Source: CAWCDJ01 sp963836015 (GTDB lineage: Bacteria; Acidobacteriota; Terriglobia; Bryobacterales; Bryobacteraceae). From it: a stretch of DNA of 64,000 nucleotides. Below the pieces are notes generated by a model, which was given only the letters and a program-made list of their open reading frames with translations, ran no database searches and was not told the DNA's origin. Shown here piece by piece: positions 33,628-41,973 of this stretch. The stretch's first letter is position 1. Every line of letters starts with the position of its first letter. Position numbers and translations under genes: made by a program. The stretch lies in NCBI GenBank assembly GCA_963836015.1, contig CAWIIF010000001.1, positions 1 through 64,000 on the forward strand, in the 5' to 3' direction.

Positions 33628-34794
33628 GTGATTTATTCTCTCGATTTCTTTGTTACCGCTACCGCTGTCCTCATTCAATGGCGCGTCACGGCGCTGCTGT
33701 TGCGGGCAGCCCGTAAGAGGTTTTCCGGTTCGCGGCTGGGTACCGCGCGCTCGGCCGTTTTCCTGTTGGACCTGGTGCTCGCCGTAGGGTTCGCCGTCTC
33801 CTACTCGGAAGTGATCTCGACCCTGGCGCTGCCTCCCCGGGTGACGCCGTTTGTGGGCGCCGCGACCCTCATATATTTCGCGATAGCCGGCGTGGCCGTC
33901 ACCGTCCATGCAGTCTGGGAGTGGGTCAGCAGGCAGTTCCGCCTGCCGGTCGATCCGGGCCGCAGGGGCGCGTTGAAGGCGGCCGGCACTTCCCTGGTGG
34001 CGGCTCCGGTTCTGGTGCTCGGTTACGGGTCCTTCGTTGAGCGGCTGAACTTCCGGGTACAGGAGGTCGATGTGCCGCTGGGCGGCCTGCCCGCGGATCT
34101 GGACGGGCTGCGAATCCTGCAGATCAGCGACATTCACCTGAGCGCCTTCCTGCGCGAGCAGGATTTGGCGCGCGTGATCGACACTTCCAATGAGTTGAAG
34201 GCCAACCTCGCCGTGGTGACGGGCGACCTGATTTCCTCCCGCGGCGATCCGCTCGACGCCTGCATCCGCCAGATCGCGCGGCTGAAATCCGACGCGGGAA
34301 TCTGGGGCTGCATGGGCAACCACGAGCGCTACGCCCGTGTGGAGAACTACACGGCCGCGGCGAGTGCGCGAGCGGGGGTTCGCTTTCTGCGCAGCCAGGC
34401 CGCGCCGCTCCGCTTCGGGAATTCCGTTCTGAACCTGGCAGGCGTCGACTATCAGCCGTTGTCGTCGGGCAGAAACTATCTGGCGGGCGCCAACCGGCTC
34501 GTGGCGCCCGGCGCGGTCAACGTTCTGCTCTCCCATAATCCGGACGTGTTTCCCGTGGCCGTGCATCAGGGCTATAATTTGCTGCTTGCGGGTCATACAC
34601 ATGGCGGGCAGGTCTCGGTCGAGATTCTGGACCAGGATATCAACCCGGCGCGCTTCTTCACCCCCTTCGTCCGCGGGCTGTATCGATCGGGCGGAGCGGC
34701 CGCGTATGTCACGCGCGGCGTCGGTACCATCGGGATTCCGGTGCGCATCGGCGCGCCTCCGGAGATCTCCCTGCTCCGGCTCAGAAAGGCATAA
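33628..34794 (+). CDS. Membrane-anchored metallophosphoesterase
   Basis: 388 residues from a GTG. The first 150 residues carry about four hydrophobic segments and a GRRGALKAAGTSLVAAPVLV stretch. The catalytic domain has the calcineurin-like metal motifs LQISDIHLS, VVTGDLISS, CMGNHERY, LSHNPDVF and LAGHTHGGQ. The architecture resembles YkuE/YaeI-type phosphoesterases, some of which act on lipid-linked phosphates. The active site faces the periplasm by inference. Substrate unknown. It precedes a second, soluble phosphoesterase. Confidence 0.85.
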   Translation: MIYSLDFFVTATAVLIQWRVTALLLRAARKRFSGSRLGTARSAVFLLDLVLAVGFAVSYSEVISTLALPPRVTPFVGAATLIYFAIAGVAVTVHAVWEWVSRQFRLPVDPGRRGALKAAGTSLVAAPVLVLGYGSFVERLNFRVQEVDVPLGGLPADLDGLRILQISDIHLSAFLREQDLARVIDTSNELKANLAVVTGDLISSRGDPLDACIRQIARLKSDAGIWGCMGNHERYARVENYTAAASARAGVRFLRSQAAPLRFGNSVLNLAGVDYQPLSSGRNYLAGANRLVAPGAVNVLLSHNPDVFPVAVHQGYNLLLAGHTHGGQVSVEILDQDINPARFFTPFVRGLYRSGGAAAYVTRGVGTIGIPVRIGAPPEISLLRLRKA

Positions 34795-34806
34795 ACGAAA
34801 TCCGCC

Positions 34807-35547
34807 GTGCGCTATCTCATTCTGAGCGACCTTCACGCCAACTGGGAAGCCCTCGATGCCGTGATTCGGGACGCCGAGGGCCGCTACGAGGAGGTGCTAT
34901 GTTGCGGCGACCTGGTGGGCTACGGGGCGGATCCCAACGCCGTGGTCGAGTGGGTCCGCGAGCACTGCGCCGTGACGGTGCGCGGCAACCACGATAAGGC
35001 CTGCACCGGCCAGGACGACCTGGAGTGGTTCAACCCCATCGCGCGCTCCGCGGCCCTGTGGACGCTCGAGGCGTTGACCCCTGCCAACTCCGCATGGACG
35101 CGGGACCTGCCGCGCGGGCCGGTAGTCCGCAACGGCATCCAACTGGTGCACGGCTCGCCCTTCGACGAGGATGAATACGTGATCGCCCCCGAAGAGGCGG
35201 TGCAGGCATTCGGATACCTGGAGAGTCGCGTGGCCTTCTTCGGTCACACTCACGTGCAGGGCGGCTTCATCTGGAACCATTCCCGCGTGGAAACCGTTCC
35301 GCGCACCTCGCTGCGCAGCGACCGGCAGGTGATGGAAATCGACGCCGAATGCGCCTATCTGATCAACCCGGGCTCGGTCGGGCAGCCTCGCGACAACGAT
35401 CCGCGGGCGGCCTATGCGTTGTACGATTCGGACGCGCAGATGGTGACGTACTGCCGGGTGCCCTACGACGTCGCCACGGCACAAGACAAGATTCGTCTCT
35501 CCGGGCTTCCGCACGTTCTGGCGGACAGGCTGGCGATAGGCCGGTAG
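34807..35547 (+). CDS. Soluble metallophosphoesterase (YfcE/calcineurin-like)
   Basis: 246 residues from a GTG, 12 nt after the membrane-bound phosphoesterase. Metal-binding motifs run in order: LILSDLHANWEAL, VLCCGDLVGYG, TVRGNHDKA, VHGSP and FFGHTHVQG. NPGSVGQPRDNDPRAAYA is characteristic of the YfcE/PrpE-like branch. No transmembrane helix or signal peptide. Substrate unknown. The gene ends 7 nt before a palindromic repeat doublet. Confidence 0.85.
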   Translation: MRYLILSDLHANWEALDAVIRDAEGRYEEVLCCGDLVGYGADPNAVVEWVREHCAVTVRGNHDKACTGQDDLEWFNPIARSAALWTLEALTPANSAWTRDLPRGPVVRNGIQLVHGSPFDEDEYVIAPEEAVQAFGYLESRVAFFGHTHVQGGFIWNHSRVETVPRTSLRSDRQVMEIDAECAYLINPGSVGQPRDNDPRAAYALYDSDAQMVTYCRVPYDVATAQDKIRLSGLPHVLADRLAIGR

Positions 35548-35554
35548 GGTTCAG

Positions 35555-35677
35555 TGGGGCAGGCCTCCCGGCCTGCCCAGCGCGTGGGCACGGTTGAAAG
35601 CCGCCGTTTCACATGTCCCAACTTCAGATCCACGGCTTTCATCACCTCTGGGGGCAGGCCAGGAGGCCTACCCTACC
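35555..35677. repeat. Palindromic repeat doublet at the ends of two converging genes
   Basis: Left palindrome GGGCAGGCC-TCCC-GGCCTGCCC (35557-35578) and right palindrome GGGCAGGCC-AGGA-GGCCTACCC (35652-35673) followed by TACC, matching the halves of the element at 19071-19135 but with a 73-nt spacer. The spacer holds its own 9-bp inverted repeat, TGAAAGCCG (35595-35603) and CGGCTTTCA (35633-35641). The stop codon of the M3 peptidase gene (35668-35670) lies inside the right palindrome. It may serve as a bidirectional terminator. Confidence 0.85.
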
Positions 35678-37716
35678 AGGCCGGAGCGGACCAGCAGAGC
35701 CTCGGGGTCGGGCTCGCGACCCATGAAGCGCCGGTATAGCTCGGCCGGATCCTCGCTGTCGCCCTTGGACAGAATGTTGGTGCGGAATTCGGTTCCCACC
35801 TCCCGGCTGAAGATGCCGGCATCGCGGAAGCGCGTGAACGCGTCGGCGTCCAGCACTTCCGCCCACTTGTACGAATAGTAGCCGGCGGCGTAGCCCACCG
35901 GATTGCCGAAGAGATGGCTGAACGCGGCGATCATGGCGTGCTGCGGCGGCAGCGGCGCCGGGCTGAACTCCTGCAGCAGGCGGCGCGTGTAGGACACCGG
36001 GTCGCCGTCGCGCTCAGGGTTATAGCGCACGTGCAGCAGCAGATCCACGAAGCCGAAGCCGAGCTGGCGCATCTGGCCATTGGCGGCCCGGAAGGTGCGG
36101 GCGCGCTTCATTTTCTGAAACAGGCCGTCGGGGATCGGCTCATGGGTCTCCCAATGGCGCGCGAACAGGTCGAGGGCCTCCCGCTCCCAGCACCAGTTCT
36201 CCATGATCTGCGAAGGGAGCTCCACGAAATCCCAGGCCACGTTGGTGCCGGCCAGGGTGCGCAGCTCGACGCGGCTCAACAGATGGTGCAGCAGGTGGCC
36301 GAACTCGTGGAAAATGGTCTCGACCTCGCGATGGGTGAGCAGCGCCGGCTTGCCGGCCACCGGGGCCGTCAGGTTGCCGCAGATCAGCCCCAGGTGGGGA
36401 CGGAATTCGCCGGGCCCCGGGCCGCCGGTGATCAGCGAATCCATCCAGGCTCCCTGGCGCTTGTTCTCGCGCGGGTACCAGTCGGCATAAAAGCCGCCGA
36501 GGAACGTGCCGGCCTCGTCCCGGATGTTGTAGTAGCGCACCTGGGGATCCCAGACCGGCACTCCGCTCTCTTCGGTTACGGAGATCCCGTAAAGGCGGTT
36601 CACCAGGCTGAAGAGGCCCTGGGTAACGCTGTCGAGCGGAAAGTAGGGTCGCAGCGCTTCTTCGTCGAAATCGTACAGGGCGGCACGCTGCTTCTCGGCA
36701 TAGTAGGCGACGTCCCACGGCTCGAGCGCCGGCGCGGACGGGCCCTCGATCGAGCGGCGAAACTCCAGCAGCTCCTGGTTCTCCTCCCGGAAGCGACGCT
36801 CGGTCTTCGCCTTCAGGTCTTCGAGGAAGGCCATCGCGCGGGCGCCGCTGTGCGCCATGCGGTCTTCCAGCACCAGGTCGGCGAAATCCGCGTAGCCCAG
36901 CACCAGGGCCTTGGCGCGGCGAAGCTCGACGATGCGGCCGATCAGCGGACGGTTGTCGCGCTCGCCCTCGGTGGCGCGCACGGCATAGGCTTCGTACACG
37001 TGGCGGCGGATCGCGGCGTTATCGAGATAGGTCATCACCGCGAAATAGTCGGGGGCCTGCAGGGTGAAGCGCCAGCCCTCCTTGGCTTTGCGATGAGCGC
37101 TCTCCCGCGCCGAGGCCACGGCCGTGGGCGGCAGGCCCGCCAGGTCGCCTTCGCGGGTGATCAGCAGCTCGAAAGCGTTCGTGGAATCGAGCACGTGCTC
37201 GGAAAAGCGCGTCGTGACCTTGGTTAGCTCGACGTCGATCTCTTCGAGACGCTTCTTGCCCGCCGGGTCCAGATCGGCGCCGTGCCGGCGGAAGGTCTCC
37301 ATGGTCTTGTGCAGGTAGCGGCGGCGCTCGCCGGCTAGCTCGCGCCCTTCCGGGGTGCCGGCGAAGGTCTTGATGGCCTGCCACAGCCCCGAGTGCAGCG
37401 GGATGCCGGTATAGAAGGCGCTCACCTCCGGCTGAATCTGGTTGTAGGCGGCCCGCAGTTCGGGGTAGGTGGCCACCGATTCCAGGTGCCGTACGATTCC
37501 GGTGGCGTAATCCAGCGGCTCGGTAAGCTCGTCCAGGGCGCGCATTGTGTTCTCGAAGGTGCGCTCCCCCGGCTGCGCGGCAAGGGCGTCCAGGCGTTCG
37601 CGCGCCTCCTTCAGCAGGGCGGTGACCGCCGGAACGACGTCGGAGGCCTGGATGCGGTCGAACGGAATTCGGAACTGAACGTGATCCAGGGGATTCTGCA
37701 CAATCGAAGAGGACAT
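35668..37716 (-). CDS. M3-family oligopeptidase
   Basis: 682 residues, close to oligopeptidase A and dipeptidyl carboxypeptidase. The zinc site is ETIFHEFGHLLHHLLSR with a downstream Glu-rich stretch (WDFVELPSQIMENWCWE). The N-terminal two-thirds are helical, as in the M3 clam-shell. It degrades short peptides, including signal-peptide fragments, in the cytoplasm; no signal peptide is present. The last codons (SGLVG and stop) are supplied by a palindromic repeat, so the native C-terminus may have been altered. Confidence 0.92.
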   Translation of the reverse strand: MSSSIVQNPLDHVQFRIPFDRIQASDVVPAVTALLKEARERLDALAAQPGERTFENTMRALDELTEPLDYATGIVRHLESVATYPELRAAYNQIQPEVSAFYTGIPLHSGLWQAIKTFAGTPEGRELAGERRRYLHKTMETFRRHGADLDPAGKKRLEEIDVELTKVTTRFSEHVLDSTNAFELLITREGDLAGLPPTAVASARESAHRKAKEGWRFTLQAPDYFAVMTYLDNAAIRRHVYEAYAVRATEGERDNRPLIGRIVELRRAKALVLGYADFADLVLEDRMAHSGARAMAFLEDLKAKTERRFREENQELLEFRRSIEGPSAPALEPWDVAYYAEKQRAALYDFDEEALRPYFPLDSVTQGLFSLVNRLYGISVTEESGVPVWDPQVRYYNIRDEAGTFLGGFYADWYPRENKRQGAWMDSLITGGPGPGEFRPHLGLICGNLTAPVAGKPALLTHREVETIFHEFGHLLHHLLSRVELRTLAGTNVAWDFVELPSQIMENWCWEREALDLFARHWETHEPIPDGLFQKMKRARTFRAANGQMRQLGFGFVDLLLHVRYNPERDGDPVSYTRRLLQEFSPAPLPPQHAMIAAFSHLFGNPVGYAAGYYSYKWAEVLDADAFTRFRDAGIFSREVGTEFRTNILSKGDSEDPAELYRRFMGREPDPEALLVRSGLVG

Positions 37717-37796
37717 CCTTTTCAGGGTAGCAGGGGACTTTCGGGCGAACGGCGCCGCCCGTGCAGAATACTACAAAACGAGTACCATAGAGTTGC

Positions 37797-38387
37797 ATGG
37801 GTTTAGATCCGAACGGGCGCGCGCGCCGTATCCCGCCAGAGGAGCGGCTGAACGTCTTCGCGCTCGTCATTTATATTCCAGAGCCTTTGGGCGCTTTTCT
37901 GGACGACCTGCGGCGCGAACTGGTGCCGCACTATAATCCGCACGCGCACGTAAGCGTGCTGCCGCCGCGACCTCTCTCGGTCGACTGGGAAACCGCCTCA
38001 CAACAGGTCCAGGCGCTGGCCGAAAGCTGGCCGCCTTTCGATGTCCATCTGACGGAAGTGGCGATCTTCTCCGGCACCGACGTCATCTACATCGAGGTCG
38101 GAGAGGGAGCCCAGGAGCTGCGCGGGATGCATTCCGCCATGAACCGCAGGGCGCTCGAGTGCGGCGAGCCGTACCCCTATCATCCCCACATTACGCTGGC
38201 CCAGGAAGTGCCGCGCGACGATGTGCCCGCCGCGTCCGAACTGGCAACCCGGCGCTGGAAAGAGTTCACGGGTCCCCGGCAGTTTCGCGCCGACCGCGCC
38301 GTGTTCGTGCAAAACACGCTGAACAATATCTGGATCGACCTCGCGGAATACCCTTTGGGCAGCGTTGCCGTTCGCTCCCCTCGGTGA
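37797..38387 (+). CDS. 2H phosphoesterase / 2'-5' RNA ligase-like protein
   Basis: 196 residues with the two His-x-Thr/Ser motifs that define the family: PHAHVSVLPPR near residue 50 and YPYHPHITLAQEV near 128. The fold processes cyclic phosphates or 2'-5' linkages in RNA or nucleotides. The substrate cannot be read from the sequence. It is divergent from the M3 peptidase gene with an 80-nt gap. Confidence 0.8.
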   Translation: MGLDPNGRARRIPPEERLNVFALVIYIPEPLGAFLDDLRRELVPHYNPHAHVSVLPPRPLSVDWETASQQVQALAESWPPFDVHLTEVAIFSGTDVIYIEVGEGAQELRGMHSAMNRRALECGEPYPYHPHITLAQEVPRDDVPAASELATRRWKEFTGPRQFRADRAVFVQNTLNNIWIDLAEYPLGSVAVRSPR

Positions 38388-38493
38388 ATTCTGAGATTGG
38401 CCGCCGGCTTCCGCCACTAATCAAATCAGAGATTCAGGTCGATAAAGATACCAGGCGACCGCCCAGCGGCGGCACGCGAAAGAATGGACCTGT

Positions 38494-39132
38494 GTGGATA
38501 CTGTAGCGGTATTTGATACGGAACCGGTTGCCATCGAGGGCCTACGCAGTCTGTTACAACCGGGCGTAGGGCTGCGTGTGGTCGCGGCCGGGACATCTCT
38601 ATTAGATGGCTTCGATTCAATTCGAGAACTGCGGCCATCGATCACGATCCTGGACAAGTCCTTTGGATTGCACGCGGTCATGGACCTGCTCAAGATGTTG
38701 CGAGCGCCGGAAATCGAGACGGCGGTGGTGATCTGGGGCTCCACTTTTTCGGAGTCCGAGACGCTGCGGCTGCTCCAGGCCGGGTGTTCCGGCGTGGTCC
38801 GGAAGACGGCGACGCTTCCGACCCTGCTGCGCTGTTTGCGAGTGGTCTCGGAGGGCGCCACCTGGATGGAAGACGGGGTTCTTGCCGATTCCGACTGGCC
38901 CAACCGGCCCCAACGGTCCGCCCTGACGGCCCGCGAGCTCGAAGTCGTGGAACTGGTGGAGCAAGGGATGAAGAATCGCGACATCGCCGGAGCTCTGGGA
39001 ATCCGTACCGGCACCGTCAAAATCCACCTCAAGCATATTTTCGAAAAAACGGGGATTCGCGGCCGTTACGGGCTGGCCCTTTCGGGGCTGCGGGAGAAGG
39101 GCCTGGTCGCGGCCACCTACGATACCGTTTAG
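38494..39132 (+). CDS. NarL/LuxR-type response regulator
   Basis: 212 residues from a GTG at 38494. An N-terminal receiver-like domain (VAVFDTEPVAIEGLRSLL, ITILDKSFG with the Asp, AGCSGVVRKTATLPTLLRCL) leads to a C-terminal LuxR helix-turn-helix (LTARELEVVELVEQGMKNRD, then GTVKIHLKHIFEKTG). The acidic pair after strand 1 is reduced to DTE, so phosphorylation is possible but not certain. No kinase is adjacent. Confidence 0.82.
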   Translation: MDTVAVFDTEPVAIEGLRSLLQPGVGLRVVAAGTSLLDGFDSIRELRPSITILDKSFGLHAVMDLLKMLRAPEIETAVVIWGSTFSESETLRLLQAGCSGVVRKTATLPTLLRCLRVVSEGATWMEDGVLADSDWPNRPQRSALTARELEVVELVEQGMKNRDIAGALGIRTGTVKIHLKHIFEKTGIRGRYGLALSGLREKGLVAATYDTV

Positions 39133-39141
39133 TGGTTCTCT

Positions 39142-39639
39142 TCAAACCAGTTCGCGCAACTGGCGGAGATCCGCCTTCACCCTGGAGCTGAGACCGGCAA
39201 TCGCGGCCAGCAGGGCCGGCAGATCGTAAGCCATCCCGAACATCAGGCAGACCGAGTTCTCGAGGTCGATGAACCGGGCGAATACCGCGGCATCCGCGTC
39301 GCTCACGCCGAGCGGGCCGAAGTTGGACATCCGAAAGGGTCCGCGCGGCCGTGACGCGAGCCATTGCAGAAAGGCGAGCCGGACGTCGCAAGCGGAATCG
39401 AGCTCGCTGTTGCACAGGGGCGAGTCGTCGGAGATATCCAACGCGGCTCGGAGAGCCGGGTCATCCTCCAGGAACCGGTGCACGTGCGCGGCGGCTGCCA
39501 GCAGGGCCTGCATCGAATACCAGAAGGCCTCCGGATCGCGGTGTTCCATCGCGGCCGCAGTCGCGCTGTAGGCTCTCAGGGCAAACCCGCACTGTAACTC
39601 GATCTCCGAAAGCAGCATTCGCCGGCGCGCGTCCATCAT
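39142..39639 (-). CDS. Hypothetical helical protein
   Basis: 165 residues, starting within the stop of the pterin dehydratase gene (ATGA). Almost entirely predicted helix: LLSEIELQCGFALRAYSATA, FWYSMQALLAAAAHVHRFLE, DVRLAFLQWLASRP, and a C-terminal VKADLRQLRELV. It looks like a four-helix bundle. No signal peptide, membrane span or known motif was recognised. Coupling to phhB suggests co-expression. It converges with the LuxR regulator with a 9-nt gap. Confidence 0.5.
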   Translation of the reverse strand: MMDARRRMLLSEIELQCGFALRAYSATAAAMEHRDPEAFWYSMQALLAAAAHVHRFLEDDPALRAALDISDDSPLCNSELDSACDVRLAFLQWLASRPRGPFRMSNFGPLGVSDADAAVFARFIDLENSVCLMFGMAYDLPALLAAIAGLSSRVKADLRQLRELV

Positions 39640-39986
39640 ATGCGGCGGTCAGCGGCAAAGAACGCGCGGTCGATGCGCGCCGCCAGGATGAAATCGTTTT
39701 CTGTCAGGCCGCCGGCATCGTGCGTGGACGTCGTAACATCCACACGCCCCCACGCCAGGTGCAGATCCGGGTGATGGCCCTCCTCCTCGGCGATGGCGCC
39801 GGCGCGGTTGACAAAGTCGAGGGCCTTGCGGAAATCGGGAAATAGAAAGGTCTTCGAAAGCTGCCGGTCTCCGGGCATTTTCCAGCCGGTGAGCTGCTCG
39901 CGCAGACCCGCCAGTTCTTTACTTGACAGCAGCGGCGCATTCGGCTTCGAGTGCCGGTCCGCCAGGCTTAGTCCAGCTCCACCCAT
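39636..39986 (-). CDS. phhB: 4a-hydroxytetrahydrobiopterin dehydratase
   Basis: 116 residues. The core matches pterin-4a-carbinolamine dehydratase: KTFLFPDFRKALDFVNRAG, EEEGHHPDLHLAWGRVDV with the catalytic His pair, and TSTHDAGGLTENDFILAARI. It regenerates pterin cofactor after aromatic amino acid hydroxylation, although no hydroxylase is in the window. The N-terminus (MGGAGLSLADRHSKP) is longer than usual and overlaps the end of a Rieske remnant in another frame, so the real start may lie a little downstream. Confidence 0.88.
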   Translation of the reverse strand: MGGAGLSLADRHSKPNAPLLSSKELAGLREQLTGWKMPGDRQLSKTFLFPDFRKALDFVNRAGAIAEEEGHHPDLHLAWGRVDVTTSTHDAGGLTENDFILAARIDRAFFAADRRI

Positions 39987-40162
39987 ATTTCGGAACCTCG
40001 CAACTCCACCCGGTAGGTCTTGAGCGGCGCCAGTTGCGACTGGAGGGCCGGAAGATCCCGGGGGTAGACGTTTTTCGGGAAGTAGTTCTCCCCGGTACGT
40101 ACATCATATTGGAAATGGTGCCAGGAGCAATCAGCTTCCTCCAAACGGTATCCGCGCCGATT
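39968..40162 (-). pseudogene. Rieske [2Fe-2S] domain remnant (C-terminal part)
   Basis: An open frame between stops, 64 codons, reads RGYRLEEADCSWHHFQYDV, then RTGENYFPKNVYPRDLPALQ, then LKTYRVELRGSEIWVELD. This is the second half of a Rieske domain: the C-x-W-H ligand pair is present, but the first Cys-x-His loop is missing and an in-frame stop lies 6 codons before the conserved part. No ATG or GTG precedes it; a TTG is possible. I read it as a 5'-deleted gene. Its last 19 bases overlap the start of phhB. Confidence 0.6.
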
Positions 40163-40287
40163 TTAGATTAGTTCTAAACCTGGACTTGGTCAAGAAACAG
40201 GCCACGGATCTGTGAAGGGGCGTTCCATTGCGGTTCCGGCAAGGGGCGCGGCGGTGGCCGCATGTCCGCAAATGATATCCTAATCAC

Positions 40288-41973
40288 TTGACCCGTTTGA
40301 TTTGGCCCCTGTTCGCGCTTCTGTTTTCCGTGGCGTCGACCGCAGCGGATCACCCCCCGGCTCTGCTCGATGTCATATCCCAGGAACTGAGCCGCAATTT
40401 TTCGGTCTTGAAGCAGAAAGCCGACCCTCCTCCCTACTTTCTGAGCTACGAGATTACGGAAGTCGATTACCGCGCGCTGTCGGCGACGCTCGGGGCGGTC
40501 GACGGCGCGAGCGACGGCAAAACCCGCTCGCTGGACGTTTCGGTGCGTGTCGGATCGCCCAAACTGGACAACTACCACCGCGTGCGGAACGACCGCGGAC
40601 AGTTCACTTCCGGCGCGCTCATCTCCTTCGAGGACGTCCCCAACTCCATCAAGCAGAGGCTGTGGCTGGAAACGGACCGCGCCTATCGCTCGGCCGCCGA
40701 ACGGCTTATCCGGATCAAGACCAATACCCAGGTGAAGGTGGCGGCCGCCGACGATTCGGACGACTTTTCCTCCGAGAAGCCCGAGGTCGCACGAGAGACC
40801 CCGCCCACGCTGCGCTTCGATGAGGACGAGTGGCGCGACCGCGTCCGCAAGCTTTCGGCGCGCTTCGGCAACTACCCCAATGTGCTGACTTCGCACGTCT
40901 CGGTATCGGCCCAGACCGATACCCGCTACTTCGTCAATACCGAAGGCGCTCGCATCGAGCACGGCCGCGGATTCGCGCGGGTTTCCATATCCGCCTCCGC
41001 CAAGGCCTCCGACGGCACCGACCTCAGCACGTTCGAGACCTTCGAGGCGGTGGATCCGTCGGGCCTCCCGGACGACAAGACGCTCACCGCGGCCGTTGAC
41101 CGCGTCGCCGGCGACGTCACGAATCTGCTGCGCGCGCCCGAAGCCGAGCCATTCGTCGGTCCCGCAATCTTCTCCGGCCGCGCCGCGGGCGTCTTTTTCC
41201 ACGAGATCTTCGGCCACCGCGTGGAAGGCCACCGGCAGAAAGACGAGAGCGAAGGCCAGACCTTCACTAAGAGCGTGAACACCAAGGTGCTGCCCGATTT
41301 TCTATCCGTGATCTTCGACCCCACCCGGCGTAAAATCGACGGCATCGACCTCAACGGCTGGTACGATTACGACGACGAAGGCGTGAAGGCGCGCCCCGTC
41401 ACAGCGGTCGATAAAGGCGTGCTCGAGACCTTCCTGATGTCGCGGTCTCCCATCAAGGGCTTCGATCACTCCAATGGACACGGGCGGCGGCAGCCCGGCC
41501 TGGAAGTGGTTTCGCGGCAGTCCAACCTGATCGTCGAATCGACCAACGCGGTACCCGAGGCCCGCTTGCGCCAGATGCTGATCGATGAAGTGAAGCGCCA
41601 AAACAAGCCTTACGGCCTCTACTTCCGCGACATCACCGGCGGTTTCACCACCACGGCGCGGGCCGGCTTGCAGGCCTTCAAGGTGATTCCGGTAATCGTC
41701 TACCGGGTCTTTCCGGACGGAAGGCCGGATGAGCTTGTACGCGGCGCCGATATCGTCGGCACGCCGCTAGCCAGCTTTTCCAAGATCCTGGCCACGGGTG
41801 ACAAGTCGGAAGTCTTTAACGGCTATTGCGGCGCCGAATCGGGCAGCGTTCCGGTCTCGGCGGTCTCGCCGGCCATCCTGGTTTCCGAAATCGAAATCGA
41901 GAAGAAGGCCAAGTCGAACGACCGCCCGCCGTTGCTGCCCCAGCCGGCCACGCTGGAAGGGGGCGGCCGATGA
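40288..41973 (+). CDS. Exported TldD-like metalloprotease
   Basis: 561 residues from a TTG at 40288 that opens onto a signal peptide (LIWPLFALLFSVASTAA). The TldD/PmbA core follows, with the zinc motif H305-E-x3-H310 in FFHEIFGHRVEGHR and downstream GFDHSNGHGRRQPG and YGLYFRDITGG. Classic TldD is a cytoplasmic protease that works with inactive TldE on modified peptides such as microcins. Here the protein carries an export signal. The next gene, overlapping by 4 nt, is a paralogue without the zinc histidines. Confidence 0.82.
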   Translation: MTRLIWPLFALLFSVASTAADHPPALLDVISQELSRNFSVLKQKADPPPYFLSYEITEVDYRALSATLGAVDGASDGKTRSLDVSVRVGSPKLDNYHRVRNDRGQFTSGALISFEDVPNSIKQRLWLETDRAYRSAAERLIRIKTNTQVKVAAADDSDDFSSEKPEVARETPPTLRFDEDEWRDRVRKLSARFGNYPNVLTSHVSVSAQTDTRYFVNTEGARIEHGRGFARVSISASAKASDGTDLSTFETFEAVDPSGLPDDKTLTAAVDRVAGDVTNLLRAPEAEPFVGPAIFSGRAAGVFFHEIFGHRVEGHRQKDESEGQTFTKSVNTKVLPDFLSVIFDPTRRKIDGIDLNGWYDYDDEGVKARPVTAVDKGVLETFLMSRSPIKGFDHSNGHGRRQPGLEVVSRQSNLIVESTNAVPEARLRQMLIDEVKRQNKPYGLYFRDITGGFTTTARAGLQAFKVIPVIVYRVFPDGRPDELVRGADIVGTPLASFSKILATGDKSEVFNGYCGAESGSVPVSAVSPAILVSEIEIEKKAKSNDRPPLLPQPATLEGGGR

